Of a DNA stretch of 64,000 nucleotides, positions 27,003 to 34,798 are shown in pieces (the first letter of the stretch is position 1; each line of letters begins with the position of its first letter). Source of the stretch: Terriglobia bacterium (lineage in GTDB: Bacteria; Acidobacteriota; Terriglobia; Bryobacterales; Bryobacteraceae); NCBI GenBank assembly GCA_020073145.1, contig JAIQFS010000006.1, forward strand, positions 124,001 through 188,000, in the 5' to 3' direction. A program made the translations under genes and the position numbers. The notes under the pieces were generated by a model. That model searched no databases. It had not been told where the DNA came from and saw only the letters and a list, made by a program, of their open reading frames with translations.

Positions 27003-28034
27003 TCAGCCCGCCGCCTGCATCGCCTTCGGAGCCGGCTGGGCGTGGCCCAGAATCTTGTGCGGACGGTAAGGCTTCTCCAGCACCGCTACTTCCTCGGCGC
27101 TGAGCTTCAGTTCCACCGCCCCAATCAGGTCTTTCAGATGCTGCGGCTTGGTAGCGCCGATGATCGGCGCCGTCACTCCCGGAGCCTGCAAGACCCAGGC
27201 GCATGCCACCTGCGCCGGTGAGACTCCCCGCTTTTTCGCGACTTCCGCCACCGCGTCGGCTACCTGGAAATCGTCCTCGCTGTAGTACATGTCTTTGGCG
27301 AAGGTGTCCACCTCGGAACGCGTCGTGGAACCGCCGTCGCGCCGCCGCGTGCCTGTGAGAAAGCCGCGCGCCAGCGGGCTCCAGGGAATCAGTGCCAGTC
27401 CCTGATCCATGCACAGCGGTATCATCTCGCGCTCTTCCTCCCGATAAACCAGGTTGTAATGATTCTGCATGGCGTCAAAGCGGTGCCAGCCGTGTTCCTT
27501 GGCTGTGTATAGCGCTTTCGAAAGCTGCCACGCTGCCATGCTGCTGGCCCCCAGATACCGCACCTTGCCGGCACGAACCAGCGAATCCAGGGCGTCGAGC
27601 GTCTCTTCGATCGGGGTCACCGGGTCCCACCGGTGGATCTGGTAAAGATCGATGTAGTCCGTCTGCAGGCGCCGCAGAGAGTTCTCGCAACCTTCCAGAA
27701 TGTGCTTGCGGCTCAACCCGCGCTGGTTCGGGCTTCTGCCCATGACCCCATGGACCTTGGTGGCCACCACCACTTCGTCGCGCGACGCCATCTCTTTCAG
27801 GTACATGCCCGTGATCTCTTCACTCTGCCCGGCCGAGTAGACATCCGCCGTGTCGAAGAAATTAATCCCAGCCTCGAGGGCCAGGGCGAAGTGCTCGCGA
27901 GCGGCCTCCTGACTGACATGCCAGCCGCGTGTTCCCAGCGCCCAGTCGGGTAGCGGACCCCCTCCGTAACTCATGCAGCCCAGGCAGAGCCGCGAAACCG
28001 TGATTCCTGTTTTACCGAGTGTCTTATATTGCAT
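27003..28034 (-). CDS. aldo/keto reductase
   Basis: 343 residues. (beta/alpha)8 NADPH-dependent reductase. Catalytic tetrad visible: Asp and Tyr in FFDTADVYSAGQSEE, Lys in VVVATKVHG, His in LYQIHRWD; NADPH-binding IPWSPLARGFLTGT and PIIGATKPQHL. Best resembles the YajO/AKR13-type subfamily. Substrate is unknown. Divergent from the histidine kinase, sharing a 232-bp control region. ATG at 28034 is preceded by a TACAGTAGAA element. Confidence 0.93.
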   Translation of the reverse strand: MQYKTLGKTGITVSRLCLGCMSYGGGPLPDWALGTRGWHVSQEAAREHFALALEAGINFFDTADVYSAGQSEEITGMYLKEMASRDEVVVATKVHGVMGRSPNQRGLSRKHILEGCENSLRRLQTDYIDLYQIHRWDPVTPIEETLDALDSLVRAGKVRYLGASSMAAWQLSKALYTAKEHGWHRFDAMQNHYNLVYREEEREMIPLCMDQGLALIPWSPLARGFLTGTRRRDGGSTTRSEVDTFAKDMYYSEDDFQVADAVAEVAKKRGVSPAQVACAWVLQAPGVTAPIIGATKPQHLKDLIGAVELKLSAEEVAVLEKPYRPHKILGHAQPAPKAMQAAG

Positions 28035-28041
28035 GGTCTGT

Positions 28042-28051
28042 TTCTACTGTA
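28042..28051 (-). promoter_or_regulatory. -10-like element TACAGTAGAA before aldo/keto reductase
   Basis: On the minus strand, TACAGT ends 11 nt before the ATG at 28034. Same string family as upstream of lhr, the GNAT gene and the TIGR00300 gene. No -35 match. Confidence 0.35.
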
Positions 28052-28212
28052 GAGGAACGAGCGCATCGCGTCCCGAACTCCACTCATGGATTTCCTCTGC
28101 ACACGATACAATGCCGGGCGCGTCCCCGTCCATCCGCCTCGGCAGCGGCGGCCCGGCAGTCAGACCCTCTGGTCCGGTCTCCCGTTCATCGCGTTCGATC
28201 CGATCCCTGCTG

Positions 28213-28218
28213 TATACT
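28213..28218 (+). promoter_or_regulatory. -10 box TATACT before hybrid histidine kinase
   Basis: TATACT 48 bp ahead of the kinase ATG at 28267, with AAGGGCGGA as a plausible ribosome-binding site between. No clear -35. Confidence 0.35.
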
Positions 28219-28266
28219 GATAGCAAGCCTTGGTGTAAGATCCCTTCTCAAAGGGCGGAATCCCGC

Positions 28267-31044
28267 ATGAACCCAGATTTGCATTCTACGGACGCCACGC
28301 GTCTGCCGCAGGACGAAAGTGAGGAACGGTTTCGGTCAATTCTCGCTTCCATGGCGGAAGGTGTGGTCTTTCTGGACGCCGAGGGGCGGATCACCTTCTG
28401 CAATCCTGGCGCGGAACGCATCCTGGGACTCAGCGCCGATCAGATTCTGGGCAATAACCCTCGCGACCCCACGTGGACTGTCATTCGAGAAGACGGTTCG
28501 CTCTTTCCTAGTGCCGAACAACCTGCCAGGGTCACGCTTCGCACCGGCCGCCCCTGCACCGGGGTCATCATGGGTCTTCACCGGCCGGATGGCAAGACCA
28601 TCTGGATTTCCGTCAACTCCGAGCCCCTGAGGCGGAGTGGCGAGCCTGCTCCCTTTGGCGTGGTCAGCACCTTCACCGACGTCACCCAGCAGCGTCAGGC
28701 TGGCGTCGCCCTCAAAGAGAGCGAGAAGCTGTTCCGCACTCTGGTCGAAAACCAGCAGGAAGGAATCGGCATCGTCGATCTGGACGAGCGGTTCTTGTTT
28801 GCGAATCCCGCGGGCGAAGCCATTTTTGGCGTGCCGCCCGGCGGTCTGCTGGGCCGTTCTCTGCTCGATTTCCTCCCTTTGGCCAGCGCGGATTTGGTGC
28901 GGCGCCAGACCGAATCCCGGATTGCCGGCACGCCCAGCCTCTACGAACTCCATTTCACCCGCGAGTCGGACCGATGCCCGCGCATCATCCTGGTCTCGGC
29001 CGCGCCCTACCTGAATGATTCCGGTCGAATCGCCGGCGCTGTCGGTGTCTTTCGCGATATCACCGACCGCAAAACGGTCGAAAGCTCCCTCCAGGCCAGC
29101 GAGGAGCGCCTCCGCCTGGCCACCGAGGCCATCCGGCTCGGCACCTTCGATGTCAATCTGCAAACCGGCGAGCGCATCTGGTCCGATCTGACCCGGCAGT
29201 TCTTTGGATTCCTCCCCGGCGCCGAGATCACCACGGAAGATTTTATCGACGCCGTGCATCCCGACGACCGCCAACGCGTCCGGGTGGAACTGGCAGCTCT
29301 GTTTAACCCCGGCGACGGGAAATCCTCGTCGGAATTCCGCACCATCGATGCGCAGAACGGACGGGAACGCTGGGTGTCCTCCTGGGGCCAGACCTTTTTC
29401 GACGAGCAACGCCGCCCTGTCCGCCTGGTCGGGGTCACCCTCGACGTCACCGAGCGCAAGCGGGCCGAAGAAGCGCTGCGAGAGAGCCAGGCCCGCCTGC
29501 AGCTTACCTTCGACCAGGCGCCCATCGGGGCTGCCATGGTGTCACCGGGATTCCGCTTCTTGCAGGCCAACGATGCCTTGTGCCGCTTCCTAGGCTATAC
29601 GGCGGACGAACTCATCGGAAAGACGATCGCTGAAGTCACTCATCCGGAACACCGGACCTCCAACCTGGAACAGGGGCGCCTCATGATCGAGGGCCAGCTC
29701 GATCTAGTCCGGGCCGACAAACGCTATCTGCGCAAAGACGGCAGCGTGGTTTGGGCTCATATTACCGTCCGGCTCTTGAAGGATCCCTCTGGCCGGGCCC
29801 TCTATTTCATAACTATGGTGGAGGACATCACCGAGCGTAAGCGCGCCGCCGAGGAACAAGAACGCTTGCAGGCGCAACTGGCGCAAGCACAGAAAATGGA
29901 ATCCATTGGACGCCTGGCCGGTGGCGTCGCCCACGATTTCAACAACCTCCTCACGGTGATCAATGGCTACTCCACCCTGGCGTTGCAACGCATACCCCCG
30001 AGCGACCCGCTGGCCCGCACCATCGAGGAAATTCTCAGAGCCGGCGAAACCGCGGCCGCACTCATCCGCCAACTCCTGGCCTTCAGCCGGAAACAGGTGC
30101 TCCGCCAGGAACCCGTTTCCTTGAACCAGATGGTGGGCGGCATGGAGAAGATGCTCGTCCGGCTCATGGGCGACGATGTCGAGATCGTCACCCGGCTGCT
30201 ACCGTCTCTCGAACTCGTACTCGCCGACCGCCATCAGATTGAACAGGTCATCCTGAATCTTGCCGTGAATGGACGCGCCGCCATGCCGCAAGGCGGCACG
30301 CTGACCATTGAGACCGATCGCGTGAATTGGGGGAACTATTGCCCGCACTGCCTGGACACCGTGCGGCCCGGCCAGTATGTGCGCGTGACCGTCAGCGATA
30401 CGGGAATCGGCATGGACGCGGAGACCCGGCGGCACCTGTTCGAGCCCTTCTTTACCACCAAGGAAATCGGCCACGGTACCGGTCTCGGTCTGGCCACCGT
30501 GCATGGAATCATTTTGCAGAGCGGCGGCCATATCGATGTCGAGAGCCAGCCTGGACAAGGCACGTCGTTCCGCATCTATCTGCCGGCGGTGGAGGCCTGT
30601 GTCGCCCTGGCGCCGGCTCCCGAGGAAGCCGCTGCTCTGCCGCCGCAGACCGGTACTGAGACCATCCTGCTGGTGGAAGATCAGGACGAGGTCCGCCAGT
30701 TTGCCGCCGCCGTGCTCCAACAGTACGGTTACCGCGTCCTTCTTGCGGCCTCGGCGGATGATGCCCTGCTCCAGTGCGCCGGCCAGACCGTCGACCTACT
30801 CTTGACCGACGTCGTGATGCCCAGAACCAGCGGCTGCGAGTTGGCCGCCGAGTTGCTCTCCCGTCAGCCGCTCACTAAAGTTCTCTTCATGTCGGGATAC
30901 TCCGAGGAAATGCTGCTGGAACACGGGGACGCCATGAACGGCGCCATGCTCCTCCAAAAGCCATTCACTCCGGCAGTGCTGGCCGCCAAAGTCCGTGAGG
31001 TTCTCGGCGGCACTGACTCATCCGGTCGCCAGGCCCTCCTGTAA
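28267..31044 (+). CDS. four-PAS hybrid sensor histidine kinase with receiver domain
   Basis: 925 residues, no transmembrane helix or signal peptide seen, so a cytoplasmic sensor. PAS domains at about 18-140, 150-265, 278-395 and 405-520, each closing with a PAC motif (FTDVTQQR, FRDITDRK, LDVTERKR, VEDITERK). Phosphoacceptor His556 in GGVAHDFNNLL; ATPase domain with the N-box NLAVNGRAAM, where the usual NARDAM has changed, then DTGIGM, FEPFFTTK and GTGLGLATVHG; C-terminal receiver with phospho-acceptor Asp848 in LLTDVVMP. Family type is the soil-bacterial PAS-rich hybrid kinase. No separate response regulator is adjacent. Confidence 0.93.
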   Translation: MNPDLHSTDATRLPQDESEERFRSILASMAEGVVFLDAEGRITFCNPGAERILGLSADQILGNNPRDPTWTVIREDGSLFPSAEQPARVTLRTGRPCTGVIMGLHRPDGKTIWISVNSEPLRRSGEPAPFGVVSTFTDVTQQRQAGVALKESEKLFRTLVENQQEGIGIVDLDERFLFANPAGEAIFGVPPGGLLGRSLLDFLPLASADLVRRQTESRIAGTPSLYELHFTRESDRCPRIILVSAAPYLNDSGRIAGAVGVFRDITDRKTVESSLQASEERLRLATEAIRLGTFDVNLQTGERIWSDLTRQFFGFLPGAEITTEDFIDAVHPDDRQRVRVELAALFNPGDGKSSSEFRTIDAQNGRERWVSSWGQTFFDEQRRPVRLVGVTLDVTERKRAEEALRESQARLQLTFDQAPIGAAMVSPGFRFLQANDALCRFLGYTADELIGKTIAEVTHPEHRTSNLEQGRLMIEGQLDLVRADKRYLRKDGSVVWAHITVRLLKDPSGRALYFITMVEDITERKRAAEEQERLQAQLAQAQKMESIGRLAGGVAHDFNNLLTVINGYSTLALQRIPPSDPLARTIEEILRAGETAAALIRQLLAFSRKQVLRQEPVSLNQMVGGMEKMLVRLMGDDVEIVTRLLPSLELVLADRHQIEQVILNLAVNGRAAMPQGGTLTIETDRVNWGNYCPHCLDTVRPGQYVRVTVSDTGIGMDAETRRHLFEPFFTTKEIGHGTGLGLATVHGIILQSGGHIDVESQPGQGTSFRIYLPAVEACVALAPAPEEAAALPPQTGTETILLVEDQDEVRQFAAAVLQQYGYRVLLAASADDALLQCAGQTVDLLLTDVVMPRTSGCELAAELLSRQPLTKVLFMSGYSEEMLLEHGDAMNGAMLLQKPFTPAVLAAKVREVLGGTDSSGRQALL

Positions 31045-31077
31045 CTAAACGCGGGCGCGGCGGCGGGGCCCGGCCTG

Positions 31078-31083
31078 TATAGT
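31078..31083 (+). promoter_or_regulatory. -10-like TATAGT before RidA gene
   Basis: TATAGT, with TG just before it, ends 6 nt before the ATG at 31090. A transcript from it would have essentially no leader. Confidence 0.35.
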
Positions 31084-31089
31084 GGTGGC

Positions 31090-31554
31090 ATGGAGAACTC
31101 GTTCGAGGCCCGGCTCAGGGAGTTGGGGATCGACTTGCCTGCCGCGCCGGCGCCGCTTGCCAACTACGTCCCCTTCACGATTTCAGGCAGCCTTTTGTTC
31201 CTCGCCGGCCAGGGACCGCGCGCCGCCGATGGCCGCTGGATGGAGGGACGCGTCGGAGAGGACGTCTCGGCCGAAGATGCGTATCGGCACGCGCGCCTTG
31301 CCGGTCTCCGTCTGCTCGCCGCCGTCCAGGCGGCGCTCGGTTCTCTCGACCGCGTGCGCCGCGTTCTGAAGGTCACTGGCTTCGTCAACGCCGCCGCCGA
31401 TTTTGGCGGCCACCCCGCGGTCATCAATGGCTGCTCCGACCTCTTCGTCGAGGTGTTCGGGGAAGCCGGCCGCCACGCCCGCAGCGCCATTGGCGTGGCC
31501 AGTCTCCCGCACAACATCACCGTGGAAGTCGAAGCCGTGTTGGAGATTGGATAA
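31090..31554 (+). CDS. RidA/YjgF family protein
   Basis: 154 residues, longer than classic RidA (~128) and close to the YjgF-like subgroup that begins with RLRELGIDLP. Trimeric fold, with FLAGQGPRAADGRW and RRVLKVTGFVNAAADF; the active-site Arg region near the C-terminus reads RSAIGVASLPHNITVEVEA, with Arg kept. RidA proteins hydrolyse reactive enamine/imine intermediates released by PLP dehydratases. That fits its position 3 bp before a threonine-dehydratase-like gene. Confidence 0.92.
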   Translation: MENSFEARLRELGIDLPAAPAPLANYVPFTISGSLLFLAGQGPRAADGRWMEGRVGEDVSAEDAYRHARLAGLRLLAAVQAALGSLDRVRRVLKVTGFVNAAADFGGHPAVINGCSDLFVEVFGEAGRHARSAIGVASLPHNITVEVEAVLEIG

Positions 31555-31557
31555 GCC

Positions 31558-32523
31558 ATGACCCTCCCCGATCGGGCCCGCCTGGAGGCCGCCGCCGCAC
31601 AGGTGCATCGCGTCATTCCGCCGACTCCCCAAATCCGTTGGCCGCTGTTGTGCGAGCGCGCCGGCGCGGAGGTTTGGGTGAAGCACGAAAACCATACCCC
31701 CGTCGGCGCATTCAAAGTGCGCGGCGGCGTGGTCTACATGGAGGAGCTGAAGCGGCGCGAACCCCAGGTTGCCGGAGTGATCGCCGCCACCCGCGGGAAT
31801 CATGGGCAGAGCGTGGCCTTCGCCGCCCAGCGCGTGGGTTTGCGCTCGGTCATCGTGGCCCCGCGCGGCAACAGCCGCGAGAAAAACGCAGCCATGCGCG
31901 CGCTGGGCGCCGAGCTGATTGAGCACGGCGGCGATTTCCAGGAGGCCTTTGAGCACGCTGCCTGTCTGGCTCAAACCGAGCGGCTGCATTTCGTCCGATC
32001 CTTCGATTCCGCGCTGGTCGCCGGTGTGGCGAGCTATGCGCTCGAGCTCTTCCGCGGCGTCGAGGCGGTCGACGCCCTCTATGTCCCCATCGGGATGGGC
32101 TCGGGAATCTGCGGCGCCATCGCGGTCCGCGAGGCCTTCGGGTTCCGGACCGAAATCGTCGGTGTGGTCGCCGCCGGAGCGCCCGCGTATGCCCGGTCAT
32201 TTGCCGCCGGCAAACCCGTATCGACGGACTCGGCCGAGACCATCGCCGATGGCCTGGCCTGCCGCGTGCCCGATCCGGACGCCCTCGACGTGATTCGCCA
32301 AGGCGTGGCGCGCATCGTGACCGTCGACGACAGCCAGATCCGCGCCGCCATGCGCCACCTGTTCTCCGATACCCACAATGTCGCCGAAGGCGCCGGTGCG
32401 GCCGCCCTCGCCGGACTCCTGCGGGAGCGCGACCGCTGGGCCGACCGCCGCGTGGCGGTGGTGTTGAGCGGCGGCAACGTCGATCGCCAGCTCTTTGCCC
32501 GGACCCTGGCGGAGAGCGACTGA
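31558..32523 (+). CDS. threonine dehydratase-like PLP enzyme
   Basis: 321 residues, fold-type II PLP enzyme without a regulatory ACT domain. PLP-lysine is Lys53 in PVGAFKVRGG; substrate loop ATRGNHGQSVAF; glycine loop for phosphate IGMGSGICG; C-terminal SGGNVD. It most likely removes water and ammonia from threonine, serine or a hydroxy-amino acid, forming the enamine that RidA (3 bp upstream) clears. Alternatives such as hydroxyaspartate dehydratase or racemase cannot be excluded. Overlaps the next gene by 1 bp. Confidence 0.92.
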   Translation: MTLPDRARLEAAAAQVHRVIPPTPQIRWPLLCERAGAEVWVKHENHTPVGAFKVRGGVVYMEELKRREPQVAGVIAATRGNHGQSVAFAAQRVGLRSVIVAPRGNSREKNAAMRALGAELIEHGGDFQEAFEHAACLAQTERLHFVRSFDSALVAGVASYALELFRGVEAVDALYVPIGMGSGICGAIAVREAFGFRTEIVGVVAAGAPAYARSFAAGKPVSTDSAETIADGLACRVPDPDALDVIRQGVARIVTVDDSQIRAAMRHLFSDTHNVAEGAGAAALAGLLRERDRWADRRVAVVLSGGNVDRQLFARTLAESD

Positions 32524-33539
32524 TGCGCGTCGGCATCCTTGGCACCGGAGCCGTCTCTCGCAAACACGCCGAAGCCTATCGGAATATCGGGTATGAGCTC
32601 GTGGCCTGCAGCGGTCTCGATCCCTCGCGCGGCCAGGTCTTCGCCGCGCAGCACCGGTGCGAACACGTCGAACGCTGGCAGGATCTCTGCCGTCACCCCC
32701 GCGTCGATTTCGTCGACCTCTGCACCTTCCCCGATTTCCGGCTCGAGCCCGTCGCACTCTGCGCCCAGGCGGGAAAGCCGGTGCTCATGGAGAAGCCCAT
32801 CTCCGTCACGCTCGAGTCCGCCCGCCGCATGCTCGATGCGGCTCGCGCAGCCGGCATCCTGCTGGGCGTGGTCAGCCAGCATCGATTCGATGTCGCCAGC
32901 CAGTTTCTCAAGCGCGCCATCGACGCCGGCCGGCTCGGCGCTCTTCTCCAGGCCGACGCCTATGTCAAGTGGTACCGCCCGCCCGTCTATTATGCGCGGC
33001 CCGTCAAAGGAACCTGGGCGGTCGAAGGCGGCGGTGCCCTCCTCACCCAGGCCGTTCATCAAGTCGATCTGCTGCTCTGGCTGGCCGGACCGGTCCGCCA
33101 CGTCTCCGGCGAATGGCAGCTCGGCGCGGTCCACCGCATGGAATCTGAAGACGTCGTCAGCACCGTGATGCGATACGCTTCCGGCTCCACCGGGGTCCTC
33201 CAGGCGGCCACCGCGTTTTGGCCCGGCCTGCCCGAGCGCCTCGAAATCCACGGCACATGCGGCGTCGCCATTCTCACCGGCGATCAGCTCACCACTTGGG
33301 AAGTCCAGGAGGACGCCGGCGAACCCCCGCCGCTTTCCCAAGCCCTCCAGTCCGGCGCAGCCGACCCGCTCGCCATTTCCCTGGCCCCCTTCGAACGCCA
33401 GTTCCTCGATTTCGGCGCGGCCATCGAAGCCGGCCGCCCGCCCTTGGTCGCGGGCGAGGATGGGTATCGCGCGCTGGCGCTGGTCGATGCCATTTATCGC
33501 TCGTGCCGCGAGGGCCGCAGGATCGCGCTCGATGCCTGA
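32523..33539 (+). CDS. Gfo/Idh/MocA family oxidoreductase
   Basis: 338 residues. N-terminal Rossmann motif GILGTGAVSRKHAEAY; the family signature EKPI in VLMEKPISVTLESARRML near residue 90; C-terminal substrate domain with GGGALLTQAVHQVDLLLWL, holding the probable catalytic His. NAD(P)-dependent oxidation or reduction of a sugar or cyclitol is expected. It overlaps the PLP enzyme gene by 1 bp (TGATG), so it is part of the same operon. Confidence 0.93.
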   Translation: MRVGILGTGAVSRKHAEAYRNIGYELVACSGLDPSRGQVFAAQHRCEHVERWQDLCRHPRVDFVDLCTFPDFRLEPVALCAQAGKPVLMEKPISVTLESARRMLDAARAAGILLGVVSQHRFDVASQFLKRAIDAGRLGALLQADAYVKWYRPPVYYARPVKGTWAVEGGGALLTQAVHQVDLLLWLAGPVRHVSGEWQLGAVHRMESEDVVSTVMRYASGSTGVLQAATAFWPGLPERLEIHGTCGVAILTGDQLTTWEVQEDAGEPPPLSQALQSGAADPLAISLAPFERQFLDFGAAIEAGRPPLVAGEDGYRALALVDAIYRSCREGRRIALDA

Positions 33540-33582
33540 CCGCCGGGGGCATGATAGGATACTCCCTCGGAGGGTGCAATCG

Positions 33583-34029
33583 ATGAATCCCAGGTTCCGG
33601 TTCGGCCGTTGGCTGGTGCTCTTGATCCTTGGCGCGGTCTTGGTCGTGGCTTCCGCATTCCGGATCCTGAAGGCCCAGCAGAAGCCGAACTCCAACTTCA
33701 CGGGCGGCGTCGTGACGCGGTTGGATGAGAAACCCGAGGGCAATATTGCCCATTTCCGCTTTGAGCCTGGGTCTCGCACCAAGTGGCACAGCCACGCGGG
33801 CGGGCAGATCATCCTGGTGGAAGAAGGGGTCGGCCTCTATCAGAACCGGGGCGGCCCGGTCATGGAATTGCGCGCCGGCGAAACCGTATATTGCCCTCCC
33901 GGCGTGGAGCACTGGCATGGCGCGGCGCCCCACCAGGGTGGTGTCCAATACAACATCAGCCGCGGCGGCATCACTTGGCTCGAAGAAGTCACCGACAAGG
34001 ATTTCAACACGCCCCCGCAACATAAGTGA
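33583..34029 (+). CDS. membrane-anchored cupin protein
   Basis: 148 residues. N-terminal signal anchor at residues ~9-26 (WLVLLILGAVLVVASAF) and a single cupin domain. Metal ligands are clear: His-x-His in TKWHSHAGGQIILVEEG with the Glu after, and the second motif PGVEHWHGAAP. This is the type common in quercetinase/carboxymuconolactone-associated small cupins. Preceded by GGAGG at 33569-33573 about 9 nt before the ATG. Lies 43 bp after the Gfo/Idh gene, same strand. Function unknown; may be a dioxygenase or a binding protein. Confidence 0.88.
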   Translation: MNPRFRFGRWLVLLILGAVLVVASAFRILKAQQKPNSNFTGGVVTRLDEKPEGNIAHFRFEPGSRTKWHSHAGGQIILVEEGVGLYQNRGGPVMELRAGETVYCPPGVEHWHGAAPHQGGVQYNISRGGITWLEEVTDKDFNTPPQHK

Positions 34030-34069
34030 CAACCGGGCGGCGTCCGGCTGGGCCCGAAAGCGGTAAGCG

Positions 34070-34729
34070 CTATTTCTCTGGCAGCAGCGGCTTGCGATCC
34101 GCCGGTAAGTGCTGATCGGCGGCGGTCAAGATTACAGCGGCCATCGCGAAATCCCCCATCACCCCGGCCACCTCGAGCGCCCCCTGCTTCCCGAACAGAG
34201 ACACCGCCTTGGCGAACACCGCCGGGCTCACATGGTGCTGCCGAAAAACTTCCCGGCCCATCCGAATCACCGTCGCTTCTTTTTCGGGCAGCCCCGCAAC
34301 GTCTTTATTGAACTTCACCACGTCGATCGTCGATTGATCCAGCCCGGCGCGCAGGCCGCCCGTCTCGTGTCCGGTCCATTCGTACTGCTGGTCGAACTCC
34401 CGCGCCGTCACCAGCGCGCACAATTCGAAATAACGCCGGCCGATCACGCTCTCGTCCCGCAGGTATAGGTTGATCCGCTGCATGGGCTCGGCGAACTGGG
34501 GGCTATGCAGCGAGAGCCCGCCCGGACCCATCAGCGGCGTGGTGCGGTTGGTCCCCGCCACCAGGTCGTAGACCCGCTTGCCGTTCTCGTCCAGATCGGC
34601 GCGTTGCACCACCGGAAGACGCGCCAGGGACTCCGGCAGTACGTCGGCCGGCAGCGCCTGCTTTCCCGACTGGCCGTCCATCATCGCGGCCATCGCCGTC
34701 AAAGCCGCCGCCCACACCAATGTTCGCAT
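34070..34729 (-). CDS. exported carboxymuconolactone decarboxylase (AhpD-like) protein
   Basis: 219 residues. A short signal peptide (RTLVWAAALTAMAAMM) and an alpha-helical CMD fold: LCALVTAREFDQQYEWTGHE corresponds to the AhpD active-site helix, but the CxxC pair is replaced by a Glu/His pattern, so it is not a peroxidase. Proteins of this type are frequent in Solibacter genomes. Convergent with the cupin gene (40 bp apart), divergent from the ankyrin gene. Confidence 0.85.
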   Translation of the reverse strand: MRTLVWAAALTAMAAMMDGQSGKQALPADVLPESLARLPVVQRADLDENGKRVYDLVAGTNRTTPLMGPGGLSLHSPQFAEPMQRINLYLRDESVIGRRYFELCALVTAREFDQQYEWTGHETGGLRAGLDQSTIDVVKFNKDVAGLPEKEATVIRMGREVFRQHHVSPAVFAKAVSLFGKQGALEVAGVMGDFAMAAVILTAADQHLPADRKPLLPEK

Positions 34730-34767
34730 AGCAGTTCAGCCTACCAGAAACCTCGCTCGGGCGCGAT

Positions 34768-34776
34768 TGTTATAAT
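34768..34776 (+). promoter_or_regulatory. extended -10 promoter, TGT-TATAAT
   Basis: A perfect TATAAT (34771-34776) with the extended TGn motif at 34768-34770. Start of transcription would be near 34783, leaving a ~16-nt leader before the ATG at 34799. This rules out the in-frame ATG at 34775, which lies inside the -10 box. Extended -10 promoters need no -35, and none is seen. Confidence 0.6.
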
Positions 34777-34798
34777 GGCTCCGAATCCGGGGGTGTGT

